DNA of 41,963 nt from Scytonema sp. UIC 10036 (GTDB lineage: Bacteria > Cyanobacteriota > Cyanobacteriia > Cyanobacteriales > Nostocaceae): positions 1 to 41,963 of the forward strand of contig NZ_WJFC01000112.1 of NCBI RefSeq assembly GCF_009725235.1. Reading direction: 5' to 3'. The position numbers and the translations under genes were made by a program. Below the pieces are notes generated by a model. That model was not told the origin of the DNA. It saw only the letters and a program-made list of their open reading frames with translations, and did no database searches. Below are positions 18,403 to 26,920 of this stretch, one piece after another. Within the stretch, counting starts at the first letter, position 1. The number at the start of each line of letters is the position of its first letter.

Positions 18403-19437
18403 TTACGACTCGCTACTAATAGCATTGAGTGACCTTTCTACTTGCTTAAAGTCAACACCAATGGCTCGCAGTGCATGCCACAAATGACCTTGCAGGAAGA
18501 AAAAAGCTAAGAAGAAGTGGGCATTTGCTAACCATGCTCTAGACGTATGCTCTGCTAATGGTAACTTAATGGTGTCAGCAAAATACGGAGAAACGCCAAA
18601 TTTAAGTTCCAAAGTAGGACCATAAAATTCCACTGGATAGGCTAAGGTGTTAACCGCACAGAAGTAAGCTGCGACAAATCCGGCTAATGCGATCGCACCT
18701 AAAGAATAGGAGAGAATTGCTTCACCAGAGAAAATCAAAACCTTCTTAGCCCATGGAAAAGGTTCTGTCAGAATATGCCAGACACCTCCAGCAATCAGAA
18801 TCAAGCCCACATAAATGTGACCACCAACTAAATCTTCCAAGTTGTTCACAGTAGCAAAATGAGTTTGATAGCCGTAAATGATGAATGGGTTGAGAGTGGG
18901 ATGAGTGACAACTCGAACATCGTGAATTGTTGAATCGTAAAGCCCACCCCAAAACATAGCCTTTGCAACAAGCAATAAAGCAGCAACTCCCAAGAAAAGG
19001 AGGTGATGTCCTAAGATGAAACTCAATTTTTTTGGATCGTCCCACTCAAAGTGAAATTTACGAGCTTGTCCTCTTGCATCTTGTAAATTTTTAGAACCTT
19101 TAAAGGTATGAAACAATGCTCCTGCACCGAGGACAGCAGATGAGATTAAATGTAAAGCTCCAATGACAAAATAGGGATAAGTATTGACAACCTGACCCCC
19201 TGCTCCTACCCCAAAACCCAAGGTGGCTAAGTGAGGAAGTAAAATCAGCCCTTGTTCTCCCATTGAGATTTCAGGCTTGTAACGAGAAATTTCAAACCAA
19301 GTAAAAGCCCCAGCCCACAAAGTCGTCAGTGCTGCTTGTGCGATATGAGCGCCAAGAAATAAACCGGAGAGATTGGCAAAGCGAGCATTTCCTGCCCACC
19401 AATCGTATTTAACACTGGAATAGCCGTATGTCTGCAT
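18403..19437 (-). CDS. CP43'-like chlorophyll-binding antenna protein (IsiA/Pcb family), first copy
   Basis: A 344-residue six-helix member starting [20 protein letters not shown], close to the classical IsiA start. Motifs: [95 protein letters not shown] and a last helix in [20 protein letters not shown]. It should bind chlorophyll a and ring PSI or serve PSII under iron or light stress. The ATG at 19437 is preceded by AAGGAGG, somewhat distant (13 nt). It heads a three-gene set with the next antenna gene and the Cys-rich small protein. A strong hairpin lies in its leader. Confidence 0.92.
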   Translation of the reverse strand: MQTYGYSSVKYDWWAGNARFANLSGLFLGAHIAQAALTTLWAGAFTWFEISRYKPEISMGEQGLILLPHLATLGFGVGAGGQVVNTYPYFVIGALHLISSAVLGAGALFHTFKGSKNLQDARGQARKFHFEWDDPKKLSFILGHHLLFLGVAALLLVAKAMFWGGLYDSTIHDVRVVTHPTLNPFIIYGYQTHFATVNNLEDLVGGHIYVGLILIAGGVWHILTEPFPWAKKVLIFSGEAILSYSLGAIALAGFVAAYFCAVNTLAYPVEFYGPTLELKFGVSPYFADTIKLPLAEHTSRAWLANAHFFLAFFFLQGHLWHALRAIGVDFKQVERSLNAISSES

Positions 19438-19484
19438 TGTGTAACTTTTGCCTCCTTAGTCAAGACTATATGCATGGAAGGAAA

Positions 19485-19513
19485 TCATTCCTAGAGCATA
19501 GTTCTAGGAATGA
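19485..19513. promoter_or_regulatory. Hairpin in the leader of the antenna operon
   Basis: TCATTCCTAGA and TCTAGGAATGA form a perfect 11-bp stem with a 7-base loop, 48 bp before the start codon of the first antenna gene and just upstream of its Shine-Dalgarno. It could be an operator or an mRNA structure; there is no U-run, so it is not a classic terminator. Confidence 0.6.
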
Positions 19514-20108
19514 GCAGATGCATGGATGTATGGAACAAAAGATCTGAATTAATGTTGTAGTACCGTTCTCAGATCGAGTTCGGCTCATGACTTATGAAAT
19601 CATTAGCTTGCATTTGCAATGCACACCAAGACATCGCAACGACAAACGTAGTGTCAATGTTTATCCAAACTTGAGATAAATTGTTAACTAACAAGAGATA
19701 GTTAGTCTGTTCGTGATGGAGTAAACCCCCTGACTTAATTTGACAACAGTGTTCTAACAGTTTTGCGATCTCTGTATATTCCTAAGTTGTTGCTTGAAGA
19801 AACGTTATTAGCGTTCTTTCAAAACAGGATAACTACAGTTCAATAGCAGGATTTGCAAGGATGCTTTATAAACATCCTTCTACACCTCTTCCTTGAATTT
19901 ATTCAAGCACTAATGAAAATCTATGTCAACTAATTCAACCAAAATAATTAAAGTAGGCAGATATACTAGGGTATTGAAGGGTGAAGAGTGCAGAGCGAGC
20001 GCTTCAGAACATTAGACAAAGCCAAAAACGTCAGAATGACGACATCTAGGGTGGGCATTAAGAACTAACAAAGATAAAATAAAAACAAACAGACCCTAGG
20101 CAGTGTGT
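19514..20108. other. Gene-free region upstream of the antenna operon
   Basis: No gene is seen. It contains ACTAAC-N8-GTTAGT near 19687-19706, a possible operator dyad, and several short palindromes. The promoters of the antenna operon (leftward) and of the Uma2 gene (rightward) should lie here but cannot be fixed by eye. Confidence 0.4.
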
Positions 20109-20945
20109 ATGGTAACCCAACTCGGTAAAACCAAATTAGCTCATGAACTGGTCATATCGTGGGAAGCGTTGCCCAAAGATTTTCAATTAGAGGATGAACC
20201 AGTGGAAAATACAGGTCAGCCATTGTTGGCTGGTGCGTTGCGTGAAAGTTTAGAAATCAGTGGTTTCATCCAACCGAAGATGTTGATAGCTTCCAATTTT
20301 GGTCTGTGTGCGACGGTAAACGAGGAATTGATAGTCAAAGCACCAGATTGGGTTTACGTTCCATCAGTCAAGGAAGTCATTGGAGAACGCCGAAGTTACA
20401 CGCCGAATTTAGAAGGGGATGTCCCTGCAGTAGTGATGGAATTTTTATCTGAAACTCAGGGAGAAGAATATTCGGTCAAGCGAAGCTATCCACCAGGAAA
20501 ATGGTTTTTTTACGAGCAAATTTTGCAAGTGCCAGTGTATGTGATTTTTGACCCTGATGGTGGGTTATTGGAATATTATCAACTAGAAAATAGACGCTAC
20601 GAATTGAAGCAACCAGATGAAAATGGGCGGCACTGGATGGAATCAATGAGTTTATACTTGGGAACGTGGCAGGGAACAAAAGAAGAGAGAACGGGATATT
20701 GGTTGCGATGGTGGGATCGGACACTTAATCTGCTACCGTGGGCAGTGGACGCCATCGAACAAGAACGTCAACGTGCCGAACAAGAACGTCAACGTGCCGA
20801 ACAAGAACGCCAACGCGCTGAGCAAGAACGCCAACGCGCTGAGCAAGAACAACAACGCGCCGAGCAAGAACGTCAGCAAAAAGAACGTTTGATAGCTTAT
20901 TTGCAATCTCAAGGTATCGATCCGAATAATTTGCCCACAGACTAA
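20109..20945 (+). CDS. Uma2 family (DUF820) protein with coiled-coil repeat tail
   Basis: Uma2 proteins have a PD-(D/E)XK nuclease-like fold and are hugely expanded in cyanobacteria; their role is unknown. The core shows KAPDWVYVPS, AVVMEFLSETQGEEYS, GKWFFYEQILQVPVYVIFDP and YYQLENRRYEL, as in family members. The last fifth is a tandem AEQERQR repeat predicted to form a coiled coil, ending LIAYLQSQGIDPNNLP, a tail common in cyanobacterial Uma2. I prefer the ATG at 20109 (MVTQLGKTKL); the GTG six bases earlier is possible. It is not obviously linked to its neighbours. Confidence 0.85.
   Translation: MVTQLGKTKLAHELVISWEALPKDFQLEDEPVENTGQPLLAGALRESLEISGFIQPKMLIASNFGLCATVNEELIVKAPDWVYVPSVKEVIGERRSYTPNLEGDVPAVVMEFLSETQGEEYSVKRSYPPGKWFFYEQILQVPVYVIFDPDGGLLEYYQLENRRYELKQPDENGRHWMESMSLYLGTWQGTKEERTGYWLRWWDRTLNLLPWAVDAIEQERQRAEQERQRAEQERQRAEQERQRAEQEQQRAEQERQQKERLIAYLQSQGIDPNNLPTD
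20757..20875 (+). repeat. 21-bp in-gene tandem repeat encoding AEQERQR
   Basis: Five to six near-identical 21-bp units (core GAACAAGAACGTCAACG) encode the heptad AEQERQR. The first units are almost identical at the DNA level, implying recent copy-number change. Confidence 0.9.
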
Positions 20946-20956
20946 AAATCATTCAA

Positions 20957-20983
20957 ATCCCCTACTTTAAAGTATGGGGATTA
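20957..20983. terminator. Hairpin between convergent Uma2 and tonB genes
   Basis: AATCCCC pairs with GGGGATT around a nearly palindromic centre (TACTTTAAAGTA). It lies exactly between two convergent stops, so a bidirectional terminator is plausible, although neither side has a strong U-run. Confidence 0.45.
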
Positions 20984-20995
20984 ACTGGTCACTGG

Positions 20996-22732
20996 TTACT
21001 GGTCACTGTTATGAGATCGCTCTCGATGAAGGCGTAGAGTCTGGCGTAAACTGCTTTGACTGGAAGATGCAGCCTGTTCTCTTCTCCGGCGGCGAGGTTT
21101 TAGGGCTTGGCGTAAGCGATCGCCGGAAGATACGGCTTGTTCTCTTCTTCGCCGCCGGGGGGTAGTGTCTGATGAAGCGGTAGCTATGCGTTGCCTTCTC
21201 TGACTCAGGACTTCTCGTAAACGCTGTCGTCTAAATGTACCTGTTTCTACTGAAGATGATGAATTACTTATAACACTTCTGCGACGCAATCGACGACCAA
21301 GTGCAGACTCTCCTGAAGTGGAAGAAGTTGCCCATTCTCGCCTGATTCTTCTAGATTCTCTCACTGAGTCCGAGGAGAAAATTGTATTATTTGATGCAAT
21401 CAACCTGCGTCGGCGTCTAGAAGTTTCCGGTGCAACATTTGTATTGGCTGCTGCGATCGCACGTTCTCTTTCTCGTTCCTCTCTTTGTTTTTTACGTTCT
21501 TGAACTTGACGATAACGCCGCGTGCCTTCAATAGCATATTCAGTTGCGATCGTTACACCTTGTCTTCCAGTAGATGAAGGTTTTAATTTCCAATCCCTAG
21601 CTTGGCTGAGGTGTTCTTCATCCAATTCACGGTTACCACTAGAGCGAGTGAGACGCACACCAGTTACATTACCCCGATCATCTGTATCAACTGCGACTTC
21701 AACCCTGCCTTCGATTCCTTGACGGCGAGCTTTTTCGGAGTACTTAGTACGACATTCTCGACATGCTGCACGACCATCAAGGTTGTTTGAGTTGCTACTT
21801 TCGCGTATTCTTGGTGGAGTTGGTGCGTAAGCTACCTGAGAACGGCTTTCTGAAGCATTGCCACCACTTCCCGAACCTATTCCCGAACCAGAACCGCTAC
21901 CTGTACCAGAAGCGCTACCTGTACCAGAACCGCTACCTGCACCAGAACCGCTACCTAAACCAGAACCGCTACTTGTACCAGAGCCACTTCTTAAACGAGC
22001 AATCAAAGCGGAATTGCCATTTCCACTAGGTGTGTCGGAGGATTCCCCATCATTGCCAATAGTCGCCTGACTAGTTCTTGAACTTCGTACCTCCCTTAAT
22101 GTTTGTCTTAAATTGTCACTTCCTTGTTGTACGTTCTGAGGCTGTGTAGCAGGAATAGAAGGGTTGTTGTTAGATGTTGCAATCGCCCTATTTAATGAGC
22201 GGGCTACTTCTGGTTGAGGTTTGATAACTGGCTTAGCAACAGAAGTAGTTTCCCTTGACACGGTTTCAGGTTTTCGAGGTTGAATCTCTGGCTTTTCTTG
22301 TACAGTTTCAACGGGCTTTTGTACTGGTGCTTTTGCTACTACTGTTGGTTGTTTTGGCACAGAACTGGATGGAGGTTTAACAGGCACTGGTGGTGTAAAG
22401 GAGTTATTTCCGCTACTACTGTCAGCAACAGTTGTCGTACCTGAATCACCGCCCGAACCTGTTAACACTTTGTTAATAGACGATGGTGCGGGTTTTTCTG
22501 GAGGTTCCGTCTCTTCTGGTGGTTGTGTTTCTTCCAATTTAGGCGTGTCAATAATCGTCAATTCAATCGGTTCATTTTCTATTTCGGGTACTCTTGCTAA
22601 AAGACGACCTAATCCAGAAAGCAGTACTGTGATATGCAGTGCTAAAGACCCAATGAGACTGCAAGCCAGAAACAACTTCAAAGCCTTTGCTTCTTTCTCG
22701 CGCTGCTCTATAGTAGTTTGGGAAAAACTCAT
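20996..22732 (-). CDS. TonB-family energy transducer with Gly-Ser linker and Arg-rich C-terminal tail
   Basis: TonB links the cytoplasmic-membrane ExbB/ExbD motor to outer-membrane receptors for siderophores. Domain order: short cytoplasmic start, one membrane helix at about residues 19-44, a Pro/Glu/Lys-rich spacer (PPEETEPPEKPAP), a Gly-Ser repeat near residues 250-295, and a TonB C-terminal domain near 315-405 (RRQGIEGRVEVAVDTDDRG, then SSGNRELDEEHLSQARDWKL). Unusually, about 170 residues follow the TonB domain, rich in Arg and Ser with runs such as RRRRREQA. Two cysteines precede the domain (RAACRECRTKYS). The ATG at 22732 starts MSFSQTTIEQ. Two receptor remnants flank it, which supports the assignment. 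No exbB/exbD is in the window. Confidence 0.8.
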   Translation of the reverse strand: MSFSQTTIEQREKEAKALKLFLACSLIGSLALHITVLLSGLGRLLARVPEIENEPIELTIIDTPKLEETQPPEETEPPEKPAPSSINKVLTGSGGDSGTTTVADSSSGNNSFTPPVPVKPPSSSVPKQPTVVAKAPVQKPVETVQEKPEIQPRKPETVSRETTSVAKPVIKPQPEVARSLNRAIATSNNNPSIPATQPQNVQQGSDNLRQTLREVRSSRTSQATIGNDGESSDTPSGNGNSALIARLRSGSGTSSGSGLGSGSGAGSGSGTGSASGTGSGSGSGIGSGSGGNASESRSQVAYAPTPPRIRESSNSNNLDGRAACRECRTKYSEKARRQGIEGRVEVAVDTDDRGNVTGVRLTRSSGNRELDEEHLSQARDWKLKPSSTGRQGVTIATEYAIEGTRRYRQVQERKKQREERERERAIAAANTNVAPETSRRRRRLIASNNTIFSSDSVRESRRIRREWATSSTSGESALGRRLRRRSVISNSSSSVETGTFRRQRLREVLSQRRQRIATASSDTTPRRRRREQAVSSGDRLRQALKPRRRRREQAASSSQSSLRQTLRLHRERSHNSDQ

Positions 22733-23120
22733 AATTCATTATTTTGAAAATAGAGATTGGGGGTTAAAAGTTAGGGAAGAAAGATTTCCATTCGCCTCTA
22801 TACCTTAACTATCGGCTGCTCTTGTTGTTAACAGGGCAGCAACCTATTACAGTTTATTTTGAACAATCCATAAATGGACTTAAAAACTCAATATACAGGA
22901 AATTAGTTAGCAATTGCAAATTATTATCAATTTTTCTTAACAACCCTTGCTAACAAGTGCTTAGTCAAAACCTAACAGCAGAGATAAACCAGGCTTCTTA
23001 CCTGGCATATCTCCAACAGGTCAAAACTGCCATGAAATTGCTCCCAGAACTGTAAACGGTGCGCCAAGAAGCTGGCTTGTTCTTGATTGTGCGCCTTCAA
23101 AATATCTTACACCAAACAGG
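22733..23120. other. Gene-free spacer upstream of tonB-like gene
   Basis: No gene is seen. Near 22910-22928 the minus strand reads GATAATAATTTGCAATTGC, which I align to the classical 19-bp Fur box with 12 matches; it lies about 180 bp before the tonB-like gene and could also serve the receptor remnant on the other strand. This site is a candidate only. Confidence 0.35.
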
Positions 23121-23535
23121 TGAGTGAAAATTCAAGGTAGCAGTTTATAGACAACCTATGAAATTCAAAAGGGTGGATTGAAAGGCTTGGGATTTGTTGC
23201 TGGCTTGTTTTTTATAGGTGAAAGGAAAGGAGACTTGGCAAATACGTTCAAGTTGCCAAGTTACAGCAGATTTCAACTTGGTGAGGTACAAAAATTACCC
23301 CCCTTTCATCCCCCCGATGCTTTGGGGGGACAGAGGGGGGTGTACTTCATTTAGATGCAAAGCGCTGTATGTACAAACGGATGCGGCAATGTACTACCGC
23401 CGTAACAATGTGCGGGTGGGATTGAATTTTAGGAATTTGTTCGATGTGTACTATTTTGAAAGCTCGACTGGTAGAGACAGAGTATTTCCTGGCGTACCGT
23501 TTATAGTACTGGAATCTGTGTCATTAGAATTTTGA
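23121..23535 (+). pseudogene. C-terminal remnant of a TonB-dependent receptor, broken by a stop and a small insertion
   Basis: The frame before 23286 reads TTYEIQKGGLKGLGFVAGLF then GERKGDLANTFKLPSY, and the frame after 23370 reads VQTDAAMYYRRNNVRVGLNF, RNLFDVYYFESS, GRDRVFPGVPF and ends SLEF, a typical last beta-strand. These are the last strands of a siderophore receptor barrel. A TAG replaces the expected Trp just before TTYEIQ, and an 85-bp insertion shifts the frame. Removing 85 bp restores a single frame exactly. The upstream two-thirds of the gene is absent. The tail ends two bases before the convergent isiC stop. Confidence 0.8.
23286..23376. mobile_element. 85-bp MITE-like insertion with GTACAA direct repeats
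   Basis: GTACAA occurs at 23286-23291 and at 23371-23376; between them lies a C-run/G-run inverted repeat (CCCCCC...CCCCCC, centre GATGC, GGGGGG...GGGGGG). The spacing of 85 bp explains the frameshift in the receptor remnant exactly, so this looks like a small non-autonomous element with a 6-bp target duplication. Confidence 0.65.
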
Positions 23536-23537
23536 TT

Positions 23538-24269
23538 CTAAATCTTCAAACTACCACAAACTGAATTGGATAGACGTAAAGATTTCCAGAAGTGAAAAAC
23601 TTGCTCTGCTACAAGCTGAGGTTGAAAGAAATGAAAGAAATGCTTCCCTTCAGGACATTTCCACAAGCGATCGCCCTCTTTCAAATAAGGTCTCCACCCG
23701 TATAGATCGTCAGTTTCTATAATGATGTCGTCTAAACTTCCACAGACCATTAAAGGAACAGGAACTGAACTCGGAGGCAAACTAAATCTTTGAAATAGCG
23801 AGTGGGGAGAAAGTGAGGAATTCAAATCTTGCCTTAAAATTTTTGTTAGACGTTTATTGGTACATTCTGTGTGATATCCAAACAAATTATAAGCCATTGC
23901 TCTGAGAATTTCCTGGCGACTAGAGAATGGGCGATGAGCATAGTAATGTACTTGCCAATCAACAGCAGCATCAACGCCCACAGCCAATAGAGTGAGAGAT
24001 TTTACTTTTTCAGGATATTGACGGGCATAAAGTAGTCCTAGCAATCCTCCCGTACTATGACCAATAAGATGTACGGGTTGAGTGCAGGATTGGAGATAAT
24101 CATGCAACAATACCACTGCAAATGAAAGTGGACTTGCTTCGTCCTGAGTTTGAGAGTAATCCCAACTAGCAATTATCATTTGATGTGACAAATAGGATAG
24201 CAGTGGCTGAGAAAAGCATTGCAAACTAGGGCTTGTATTTAACCAAACGACATCTGGCGATTGAAACAT
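23538..24269 (-). CDS. isiC: Alpha/beta hydrolase, IsiC-like
   Basis: A 243-residue alpha/beta-hydrolase. The nucleophile elbow is HLIGHSTGGLLGLLYAR (Ser), the acid is probably in CGSLDDIII and the His in EGKHFFHFF. It is the last gene of isiA - isiA'/psaL - isiB - isiC on the minus strand; a hydrolase called IsiC is known at this place in some cyanobacterial iron-stress operons. Substrate unknown; it may act on a lipid or ester. The ATG at 24269 begins MFQSPDVVWLN. A heptanucleotide repeat separates it from isiB, which might reduce its expression. Confidence 0.8.
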   Translation of the reverse strand: MFQSPDVVWLNTSPSLQCFSQPLLSYLSHQMIIASWDYSQTQDEASPLSFAVVLLHDYLQSCTQPVHLIGHSTGGLLGLLYARQYPEKVKSLTLLAVGVDAAVDWQVHYYAHRPFSSRQEILRAMAYNLFGYHTECTNKRLTKILRQDLNSSLSPHSLFQRFSLPPSSVPVPLMVCGSLDDIIIETDDLYGWRPYLKEGDRLWKCPEGKHFFHFFQPQLVAEQVFHFWKSLRLSNSVCGSLKI

Positions 24270-24298
24270 TAAATTTGCCTGTAAGTAAATTATGACAA

Positions 24299-24410
24299 GG
24301 ATTGTTAGTTGTTAGTTGTTAGTTGTTAGTTGTTGGTTGTTAATTGTTGGTTGTTGGTTGCTAGTTATTCCACTAACCACTAACCACTAACCACTAACCA
24401 CTAACCACTA
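24299..24410. repeat. STRR tract with inverted arms between isiB and isiC
   Basis: TTAGTTG/TTGGTTG heptamers are followed by CCACTAA heptamers, the same design as at 1443-1558. The right arm ends at the isiB stop codon. The transcript could fold into a long hairpin. Confidence 0.85.
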
Positions 24411-24920
24411 CACACCAAACTCTTTCTTCAGTTGACTAACCCAAGCTTTAATACGCTGGTCTGTCATGTTAGACTGGTTATCTTCATCCAGAGCCAAACC
24501 GACAAATTTACCGTTTCGTAATGCTTTTGATTCACTGAAGTCATAGCCATCGACAGACCAATATCCAACGGTAGTTCCACCACGTTCGGTAATTTTCTCT
24601 TCCAAAATGCCCATTGCATCCTGAAAGTTATCGGAATAACCGATTTGATCTCCTGTTCCAAAATATGCTACTTTCTTACCACTGAAATCAATGTTATCTA
24701 ACTGGGGAAAGTAACCTTCCCAATCACTTTGTAGTTCACCTATATCCCAAGTCGGACAACCGATGATTATGTATTGATATTCTTCAAACTCGCTATCTTC
24801 TGTATCTGCAATATTATGTATGGTAACGACACTTTTTCCACCAAATTCTTTCTGGATTGTGTCTGCTACATATTCAGTTTTACCTGTTGTAGACCCAACA
24901 AATAGCCCAATCTTCGACAT
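24408..24920 (-). CDS. isiB: Flavodoxin IsiB
   Basis: Long-chain flavodoxin that replaces ferredoxin as PSI electron acceptor under iron shortage. In 170 residues: phosphate-binding loop GSTTGKTE, FMN-stacking Trp in PTWDIGELQSDW, Tyr in GDQIGYSDNFQDA, and the long-chain insertion near TVGYWSVDGYDF. The ATG at 24920 has a good GGAG nearby. It sits 70 bp after the isiA'/psaL gene, so it is likely in the isi operon. Flavodoxin can also donate electrons to nitrogenase in heterocysts, a possible link to the nif cluster to the left. Confidence 0.97.
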   Translation of the reverse strand: MSKIGLFVGSTTGKTEYVADTIQKEFGGKSVVTIHNIADTEDSEFEEYQYIIIGCPTWDIGELQSDWEGYFPQLDNIDFSGKKVAYFGTGDQIGYSDNFQDAMGILEEKITERGGTTVGYWSVDGYDFSESKALRNGKFVGLALDEDNQSNMTDQRIKAWVSQLKKEFGV

Positions 24921-24990
24921 GAATTACTCCTAGATAACGTGAAATGAAAATTTTCAAAGATATATGTTGTCTCTTTATTCAATTGAGGCA

Positions 24991-25797
24991 TTAGCGAATC
25001 GCCGCTAAAACATCCAGACTATTCAACGCAAGATATGCAAAGATAGCTCCACCAATTCCACCAATTAAAAAGCCTGCGGTAAATTGGCTCCATCCTTGAG
25101 TCGTTTGGAGAGCCTCTGGAACAGGAGGAACTGTATTTCCTGAAGTGAATTGCGGAACTGTTTGCGTTTGATTTTGATAAGAAGCAGTACCGTAAATCGA
25201 TAAGCCAATAGTCAAAATCACAATTAGACCAGATGCAGCTAACAAACCTATTAAATTAGCCGCTTCGGAATCCCGCAGTGGACCTAATTTTGCAAAAGGA
25301 CCAATTAACCAGTAACCATGAGCCATACCAATTTCCAGCCCTCTTGATAAAGAAGACAACCCAGGACGATAAATCGGCAAATTCTTCAGAAAATTCAGAG
25401 TTAAGTCAGAGGAATTGATTGGGGTTGCGAGATTGCCGTCTTCAGGATGACCAGCAGGCTGAATCATATCACCATTTTGAAAATCAAAACCTGCTTCTAC
25501 TGCTCTAGCGTGAATGGCATGCCAGATATGACCGAAAAGGAACAACACTCCAAACACAAAGTGGAATACCGCTAACCAGCCGCGAGGTGAGACATTGCCA
25601 GCTGAAGCTTCCCACATTTTAAGTGGACCGTAAAAAACCTCAGGATAGACTGTGTTGTTTACGCTGATAAAATAAGCAGCTAAAAAAGCCATATATGCCA
25701 CATTGAGAAATTTTTGCATTACTTTAATACGAAGAGTCGCAATCTCTGAGAAGAAATGAGAGATTGTCTCATTAAACTGGCTGTGGAATGACAGCAT
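24991..25797 (-). CDS. Truncated CP43'-antenna stub fused to a complete PsaL domain
   Basis: Residues about 30-100 match only the last two helices of a CP43'/IsiA protein ([29 protein letters not shown], then [20 protein letters not shown]). The rest (about 105-268) is a whole Psa[33 protein letters not shown], and a closing [19 protein letters not shown]. PsaL is the PSI subunit needed for trimer formation. Full-length antenna-PsaL fusions are known in cyanobacteria, but they carry all six antenna helices; here helices I-IV are missing. The ATG at 25797 overlaps the isiA stop by 26 bases; an internal ATG at 25719 ([10 protein letters not shown]) is an alternative. It is flanked by isiA and isiB in one operon. 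Confidence 0.88.
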   Translation of the reverse strand: MLSFHSQFNETISHFFSEIATLRIKVMQKFLNVAYMAFLAAYFISVNNTVYPEVFYGPLKMWEASAGNVSPRGWLAVFHFVFGVLFLFGHIWHAIHARAVEAGFDFQNGDMIQPAGHPEDGNLATPINSSDLTLNFLKNLPIYRPGLSSLSRGLEIGMAHGYWLIGPFAKLGPLRDSEAANLIGLLAASGLIVILTIGLSIYGTASYQNQTQTVPQFTSGNTVPPVPEALQTTQGWSQFTAGFLIGGIGGAIFAYLALNSLDVLAAIR

Positions 25798-26830
25798 CTT
25801 TACTTAAGCGACCTTTGCGGAAATCAAATCCACGCGATCGCAGCGCATGCCAGATGTGACCTTGCAAAAAGAAAAATCCTAACCAAAAGTGTGCGTTAGC
25901 TAACCAAGTCCTGGATGAAATAAAATCAGGATCGCTCGACAAAAAGTAAGGCAAAATGTTCTGTTTAATGACTAACGCTGGTCCATAAAAGACTTCAGGA
26001 TAAACGGTAGTGTTGACTGAGACAAAGAAAGTAGCAATAAAGCCCATTAACGCCAAAGCACCTAAACTGTAAGATAAGTAGGCTTCTCCAGACCAAACAA
26101 ATAAAGAATGCGTCCAACCAAACGGTTTCGTTAATATGTGGAAAATGCCTCCAAACAACAGCATTCCACCGACCCAAATATGACCGCCCACTACATCTTC
26201 TAAGTTATTAACGCTAGCTATCCAGTTTTTTCCAATAGCACCAACCAGATATCCAAAAATGACTGCAGGATTGAGTGTTGGATTCGTAATGACTCGTACA
26301 TTTTCGATGTTTGGATCGTACAAGCCACCGTAGTACATTGCTTTAGCTACCAGAAGAAATGCTCCCAATCCCAGTAAAATCAGATGGATTCCAAGAATTG
26401 TAGTCATTTTGTTAGTATCAGCCCAGTTGTAGCCAAAAAGAGGAACCCGATCTTCGAGAGTTTCTGGACCTCGTAGGGAGTGAAAGATACCTCCAAAACC
26501 CAGAAAAGCTGATGAAATGAGATGCAAAGCCCCAATGACAAAATACGGGTAAGTATCTAAAACCTCACCACCCGCAGCCACTCCCCAACCCAGAGAGGCT
26601 AGGTGAGGTAGTAAAATCAAGCCTTGCTCGTACATTGGTTTGGTTGGATTAAAGTGGGCGAGCTCAAAAAAGGTCATAGCTCCCGCCCATAAGACGATGA
26701 GACCAGAATGAGCGACGTGAGCGCCTAGTAGTTTTCCTGATAAATTTGTGAGTCTTGCATTCCCAGCCCACCAAGGAGCTTCGGTGAGGTCTTGCTCCAC
26801 CGACAGCGGACTTGTAGAGGTGATCGCCAT
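25772..26830 (-). CDS. isiA: Iron-stress-induced chlorophyll-binding protein IsiA (CP43')
   Basis: IsiA makes rings of chlorophyll antenna around PSI and stores or quenches excitation under iron shortage. The 352-residue protein has all six helices, with [107 protein letters not shown] and [20 protein letters not shown]. The ATG at 26830 starts [14 protein letters not shown]. It is first in the isiA - isiA'/psaL - isiB - isiC order. A palindrome like a Fur box overlaps the -35 region upstream, in line with repression by Fur when iron is ample. Which of the three CP43' genes here is the true IsiA orthologue is inferred from operon context. Confidence 0.92.
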   Translation of the reverse strand: MAITSTSPLSVEQDLTEAPWWAGNARLTNLSGKLLGAHVAHSGLIVLWAGAMTFFELAHFNPTKPMYEQGLILLPHLASLGWGVAAGGEVLDTYPYFVIGALHLISSAFLGFGGIFHSLRGPETLEDRVPLFGYNWADTNKMTTILGIHLILLGLGAFLLVAKAMYYGGLYDPNIENVRVITNPTLNPAVIFGYLVGAIGKNWIASVNNLEDVVGGHIWVGGMLLFGGIFHILTKPFGWTHSLFVWSGEAYLSYSLGALALMGFIATFFVSVNTTVYPEVFYGPALVIKQNILPYFLSSDPDFISSRTWLANAHFWLGFFFLQGHIWHALRSRGFDFRKGRLSKDAVIPQPV

Positions 26831-26885
26831 TTTACCTGATTTACCTTTCTTGAGAATTTAGTTCAACAAATATGAGTAACAGCTT

Positions 26886-26920
26886 ACTATAAAATCTCTA
26901 TTGATGAAAGATATTTTCAT
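26886..26920 (-). promoter_or_regulatory. Candidate isiA promoter with Fur-box-like palindrome
   Basis: On the minus strand ATGAAAATATCTTTCAT (26920-26904) is a near-perfect palindrome, and TATAGT lies about 12 bp further toward the gene as a -10. The palindrome would cover the -35 region, the usual place of a Fur repressor. No measured binding is implied. Confidence 0.5.
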
